Source: VXNF01 sp965116465 (GTDB lineage: Bacteria > Actinomycetota > Acidimicrobiia > Acidimicrobiales > CATQHL01). From it: a stretch of DNA of 64,000 bases. The DNA lies in NCBI GenBank assembly GCA_965116465.1, contig OZ220687.1:806001-870000 (forward strand), written 5' to 3'. The notes below the pieces were generated by a model. That model had not been told where the DNA came from. It made no database searches and saw only the letters and a program-made list of their open reading frames with translations. Shown piece after piece: positions 60,570 to 64,000 of this stretch (positions are counted from its first letter, which is position 1; every line of letters begins with the position of its first letter). A program made the position numbers and the translations under genes.

Positions 60570-61984
60570 GGCCCATCCACCTTGACCAACTCGTAGGTCG
60601 AGGGATCGAGCAGCCCGATCAACGAGGATTCCTCGCCGGGCTTGTAACCGAGCATCACCGACTCTCGGGCTCGGCCGACGGCCATCGCCAGCATGCGGCG
60701 AAGCTTCTCGAGTTCCGCGTCGCCCTCCTCGGGACCGTGCGGTGTCACGTGCTGGCTGAGGCCGGGCAGGAGGACGTGGTCGAACTCGAGCCCCTTGGCG
60801 GAGTGGATGGTGCAGAGTCCGACGTTCTCCGGACCGGAGGGCCACTCGTTCTCCCGCGTCAGTTCGCAGAACCCAATGCCTCGACGCCGGAGCACGTCGC
60901 GAACCTCGTCGAACCACCCACCGCCGCGCGGCTTGAGGATCGCGACGGACTGGGTCTTGAGGTCGGCCGTTTGTTCAAGCCGGTCGAGCATGACCGACAG
61001 CTGCGCGCTGTACTTGCCGGCGACGACGAGCGGTTTGTCGCCCGGGCGCCGGCACGCCGTGAAGTCCGGCAACGTACCGTCGTCCTCCACCGGCAGATCC
61101 TCCACGAGTGGGTGGGCGAAGGCGGCGATGGCCTTGGTGTTGCGGTAGTTCTCCCGCAGTGTGTAGATGATCTCGGGCCGGGCTCGGATCCCGACCTCGG
61201 ACCACTTGAAGAATTGCGGGTAGATGCGCTGGACCGCGTCCAGGACGAACGTGGTGTTGTGCTCCTCGTGCAGGTGCTTGAGCACGGCACGAACCTGGTT
61301 GGCCGAGAAGTCCTGCGCCTCGTCGACGATCACAACGTCATAGAGCTCGTCAGGTTCAGCCTCGGCGGCTAGCAGGGCGACGTCGTTCCAGTCCATCTTG
61401 CCACTTTGGGTCTTTGCTGCGGCGTAGGCCGGGAACACATCGTCGAGCAGACGATCACGCAACCTCCGATCGACCCGCGGCGCGCGCCCTCGCCCTTCTC
61501 GAACCACATCGAGATACTCGGACAGATCGTCCGGCCCGAAACGCCCCAGGACATATCCGACCTCGTCGACGAAGAAGTCGAGGCTCTGAGCGGGAACCAT
61601 GCCCGTGAGGTGGCGTCGGAGAATCGCCGGTGATTCGTTGCGTCCCAGGATGGGCACGTCACCAACGACAGATCTCGCCCACCGCCCAAAGGTGGAAATC
61701 TCGAGATCCAGCGCATCGTCGTCCGGCGTCGACTGGCGAGCGAGTTCGGCGATGTACCCCTCTAGGGTTCGATTGAAGGTCAGCACCAGTACCCGGACCG
61801 GCTCGTCGTGCCCGTGGCGCTGGCGTCGGTCCAGCCGGACGTTGACCTGCTCGCGCAGCCTCAGCAGGGCTGTCGTCGTCTTCCCGCTGCCCGCTGCGCC
61901 TCTGATGATGCGGAACCCTGGCCTCACATCCGCAAGCACCTTCAACTGCTCGTCAGTTGGGGTAACAGAGGGCAACAGCCGCAT
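60566..61984 (-). CDS. UvrD-like SF1 helicase, first gene of the DarT/ARH operon
   Basis: 472 aa, compact. Motif I GAAGSGKTTTALLRL (29-43), Ia VLTFNRTLEGYIAEL, II DEAQDFSANQ (221-230), III LDAVQRIY, IV LRENYRNTKAIAAFAH, V TIHSAKGLEFDHVLLPG, VI LAMAVGRARESVMLGY. It lacks the long 1B/2B insertions of UvrD, resembling helicases seen in defence operons. GGAG lies six nt before the ATG. It may expose or sense ssDNA for the transferase. Confidence 0.85.
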   Translation of the reverse strand: MRLLPSVTPTDEQLKVLADVRPGFRIIRGAAGSGKTTTALLRLREQVNVRLDRRQRHGHDEPVRVLVLTFNRTLEGYIAELARQSTPDDDALDLEISTFGRWARSVVGDVPILGRNESPAILRRHLTGMVPAQSLDFFVDEVGYVLGRFGPDDLSEYLDVVREGRGRAPRVDRRLRDRLLDDVFPAYAAAKTQSGKMDWNDVALLAAEAEPDELYDVVIVDEAQDFSANQVRAVLKHLHEEHNTTFVLDAVQRIYPQFFKWSEVGIRARPEIIYTLRENYRNTKAIAAFAHPLVEDLPVEDDGTLPDFTACRRPGDKPLVVAGKYSAQLSVMLDRLEQTADLKTQSVAILKPRGGGWFDEVRDVLRRRGIGFCELTRENEWPSGPENVGLCTIHSAKGLEFDHVLLPGLSQHVTPHGPEEGDAELEKLRRMLAMAVGRARESVMLGYKPGEESSLIGLLDPSTYELVKVDGP

Positions 61985-62061
61985 CTCGAACTCCGCAGGT
62001 TGTCAGCCCCACTGCCTGGGACCACGTGGCACCGACCCTACCGCATGCGATTCCGATCGCG

Positions 62062-62432
62062 GTGGCTGCAGCGGGCATGGTGACTCCTCTCGTCAGTTCG
62101 ACCCTATGGACACGGTGTGACAGTCCTCCTGACCGCACACTGCAGCCCAACGCCGTCCGACTCGACGGACGGCAACCGGCAACGTGACCTACGACACGGC
62201 GTCCACGGACTGGCGACCGACCCCGGTAGCAACAAGGTCTACGGGTGCAGCGAAAGGAGCCGACAGGCGCCGGCCTGATGTGCGCCGACAGCGGCGGTGA
62301 CGGGCCGGCGGTGGTGTTGCTGCACGGTGTGTTGATGGGTGGCTCTCTGCTCTCATGCCCACGGCCAGCCAAAGACCTTGACCGACAACCTCCGCCGCCC
62401 TTCTCGCGACAGACGCGCGACGCCGTTAGGAC
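62062..62432 (+). pseudogene. Remnant block: HNH gene 5' end plus hydrolase 5' and 3' ends
   Basis: 62062-62085 (minus strand) holds the first codons of the HNH gene (MPAAATAI) behind the same GAGAGGAG and promoter as at 49190. On the plus strand the hydrolase box TGACCTACGACACGGCGT (62185) is followed by a GTG start at 62245 and ~36 codons (to GVLMGGSL). It then jumps to the 3' end of the gene (CTTGACCGAC, then CTCCGC and CTCGCGAC, ~62378-62432). 62433-62627 shows nothing further. Confidence 0.75.
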
Positions 62433-62627
62433 GTCACATCCGAAGAGACTCGACCGTCTCGCAAGCGATGGACCTCCCGTCGTGCAATCTCGCGTGCTCG
62501 CCGGATTACGCGCAGAGCGGAGAGACGCCTGATCGACTCCTGTACCAACAGGAACGCACTCATGGACAGGCTCGGCTCACCGGGAGCAGTCGTCGGACGG
62601 CGTACACGCATCAGCGATACTTAGCGC

Positions 62628-63344
62628 ATGGATATGACCGAGCAGATCCTTCAGTGGGCCGACACTCATGTCGAGAATCTCGCCGGAGAGATGAGGTGGG
62701 TGCCGCCAGGATCTGGATACGGCGGCTTCTGGAAGGCCACCGACCATGAAGCGAAGGACCGAATCCGAGCACGGGCTACTGCAGCGCTCGATTTCTTGGA
62801 GCGATTTGCCGGCGCCGAGTCTCGCTGGAGTCAGGCCGCTGATGACGTATTCACCAATCACGGAGCCAATCAATCGATGGAGAGCGGCGCACGCGCGATC
62901 GGCGGCGTGATCAGCGAGTGGATCCGCGCGGTCCGTTCCGGCCAGGCGCAGCCTCGGCTGATCGAATCGCTCGGAGCTCGCGCTGTTACCTCCACCGATC
63001 TGCTTGAGCAGGCCCGAGCACTGAACGCCGACAAGAACGTCATTCCGGCCGCCCCGATCGTTTTGGCTGGAGCGGCCTTGGAGATCGCGCTGCGATCAGC
63101 CGTCGATGAACTCAGCCTCACTGGCCCCAAGAAGCCGAGCATCAGCGCCTACGCCAAGGTCTTGCGTAGCGCTGAGGTGCTGAACAAGCAGGACATGAAG
63201 GAAGTTGAGCAGATGGCCGGGCTCCGCAATCAAGCCGCCCACGGTGACCACGAGGCACTCAGTCACGAGGGATCAGGTCTCATGGAGCAGCAAGTGAACC
63301 TCTTTCTCAGGAACCTCGGCCAAGCCCTCCAACAGCGGATCTGA
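62628..63344 (+). CDS. Hypothetical protein with HEPN-like C-terminal motif
   Basis: 238 aa, family not recognised. The N-terminal half is helical and aromatic (MRWVPPGSGYGGFWKATDHE). The C-terminal half (VLAGAALEIALRSAVDELSL ... MAGLRNQAAHGDHEAL) matches the pattern of HEPN/DUF4145 domains, with Arg-Asn-x3-His as the possible RNase motif. ATG start with a GATACT box nine nt upstream. It sits between a hydrolase remnant and a NucS remnant, i.e. as cargo. Confidence 0.65.
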   Translation: MDMTEQILQWADTHVENLAGEMRWVPPGSGYGGFWKATDHEAKDRIRARATAALDFLERFAGAESRWSQAADDVFTNHGANQSMESGARAIGGVISEWIRAVRSGQAQPRLIESLGARAVTSTDLLEQARALNADKNVIPAAPIVLAGAALEIALRSAVDELSLTGPKKPSISAYAKVLRSAEVLNKQDMKEVEQMAGLRNQAAHGDHEALSHEGSGLMEQQVNLFLRNLGQALQQRI

Positions 63345-63401
63345 CCTGCCTCCCGACGGCAGACTGACCGTCCCGCTGCCGAGCATTCGGCCAAGGGTCT
63401 C

Positions 63402-63592
63402 CCCGATCTACTCATCATCGGCAGGCAGGTACAGACCGGGTTTGGGGGAGTCATCGATCTCCTTGCGCTCGACACCGAGAGACGCGTCCATGTCGAAGCC
63501 GCTGCGCAACCTCGAACCGGGCATCGGGTGTTCGCCTATGTGAGCGGAGCCGGCTACGTGGGCATCGGCCGGATCACGGCGAAGCAATGGTG
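63402..63592 (+). pseudogene. NucS-like family, two ends joined by an internal deletion
   Basis: 63402-63496 matches the LLIIGRQVQTGFGGVIDLLA to RVHV part of the nuclease; it then jumps directly to KPLRNLEPGHRVFAYVSGAG, then YVGIGRIT. About 310 bases between the two parts are missing compared with the copy at 33719, including the catalytic ELK. Confidence 0.8.
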
Positions 63593-63618
63593 ACAGGAAT
63601 TCGTTATATTTTCCTGGC

Positions 63619-64000
63619 ATGAGAGGCTCGACTGCCGAACGAGTTGCCAGTCACGTTGCGGCGTTGTCAGAGCGCTCGTTTGTGACCGTTCGCGATGTAG
63701 ACGGATCGCGCAGCGCCGTCGAGTCGGCGTTCTCGCGTATGGCCGCCGCCGGCGACGTCTTGCGTGTCCGCAAGGGCCTCTACTGGAAGGGGACAACGAC
63801 GCCACTGGGCATGTCACCACCCGGGGTCGAAGAGGTCGCTCTCGAACTTGGCGGACCGGGCTCGGGACCCGCGGGGGTTGCGGCTGCGCATTGGTTGGGA
63901 CTCACATCGCAGGTGCCTTCAACGTTTCCGGCGGCGGTGCCTGGCCGAACTCCCAGTCCGTATCCGGGAGTGCGCTTCACGCAACGCCCAATCGATCGGC
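63619..64000 (+). CDS. DUF6088/AbiEi-like protein, third copy, cut by the window edge
   Basis: 127 codons are visible, open to the last base. It is very similar to the protein at 31230 (MRGSTAERVASHVAALSERS, then GLYWKGTTTPLGMSPP), becoming less similar after residue 100. The promoter is also conserved: TATATT eight nt before the ATG and the same GTGACAGGAATTCGTTA stretch upstream. If the frame continues beyond the window this is an intact second paralogue. Confidence 0.75.
   Translation, partial: MRGSTAERVASHVAALSERSFVTVRDVDGSRSAVESAFSRMAAAGDVLRVRKGLYWKGTTTPLGMSPPGVEEVALELGGPGSGPAGVAAAHWLGLTSQVPSTFPAAVPGRTPSPYPGVRFTQRPIDR

Noticed and set aside
30316..62432. Hydrolase copies as insertion sequences
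   Set aside because: No transposase frame and no terminal inverted repeats or target duplications could be seen by eye. Kept as a dispersed repeat family only.

Overview
The window is high-GC DNA from an actinomycete-like bacterium. Supporting signs are a GTP-type PEP carboxykinase, many GTG starts, and a repeated start architecture with no ribosome binding site: a TANNNT box 6-8 nt before the start codon, as in leaderless actinobacterial mRNAs. Acidimicrobiia or a neighbouring class is possible, but that is inference only. No rRNA, tRNA, transposase gene or CRISPR array was seen.

Region 1 (1-26 kb) is ordinary chromosome. It holds a FakA-like DAK2 protein, a cold-shock-like protein, PEPCK (pckG) and pyruvate carboxylase (pyc), Hsp20, a PIG-L deacetylase, a family III CoA-transferase/racemase, an M24 peptidase homologue with an altered metal site, two dehydrogenases, a UvrD-type helicase with an HRDC-like tail, a RecB-type Fe-S nuclease, a PPOX-fold flavoprotein, a mazEF module, a large unrecognised lipoprotein, and a four-gene ABC importer (NMT1/SsuA type). 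PEPCK and pyruvate carboxylase together form an anaplerotic/gluconeogenic node.

Region 2 (26-29 kb) is transitional: an orphan VapB, a DUF488 protein, an AlaX-type editing protein, a hairpin repeat, a FitAB/VapBC-type toxin-antitoxin pair with a clear operator, and a VOC protein.

Region 3 (29-64 kb) is a defence and toxin-antitoxin island. Intact systems are a RelA/SpoT-domain gene with a small overlapping partner (toxSAS-like candidate), an AlbA_2/ATPase regulator flanked by ATTCG-type repeats, a standalone reverse transcriptase, a complete Wadjet operon in jetC-A-B-D order, an XRE-ImmA + PIN pair, a membrane-anchored HNH protein, three RHH-linked toxin-antitoxin pairs (two nearly identical), and a translationally coupled SF1 helicase / DarT-like ADP-ribosyltransferase / ADP-ribosylglycohydrolase operon.

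The unusual feature of region 3 is its scaffold. Four gene families recur as damaged copies between the systems: a haloalkane-dehalogenase-like hydrolase (8 copies, 1 intact), a NucS-like endonuclease (4 copies, none intact), a DUF6088/AbiEi-like gene (3 copies plus a possible scrap) and a reverse transcriptase (2 copies, one with a single stop codon). Several hydrolase copies keep a conserved upstream box, the 5' end and the 3' end but have lost the middle. In at least two places cargo sits between a hydrolase fragment and a NucS fragment. The best candidates for something undescribed are the helicase/DarT/ARH operon, this bracketed-cargo arrangement, and the reverse transcriptase pair with a conserved upstream noncoding segment.
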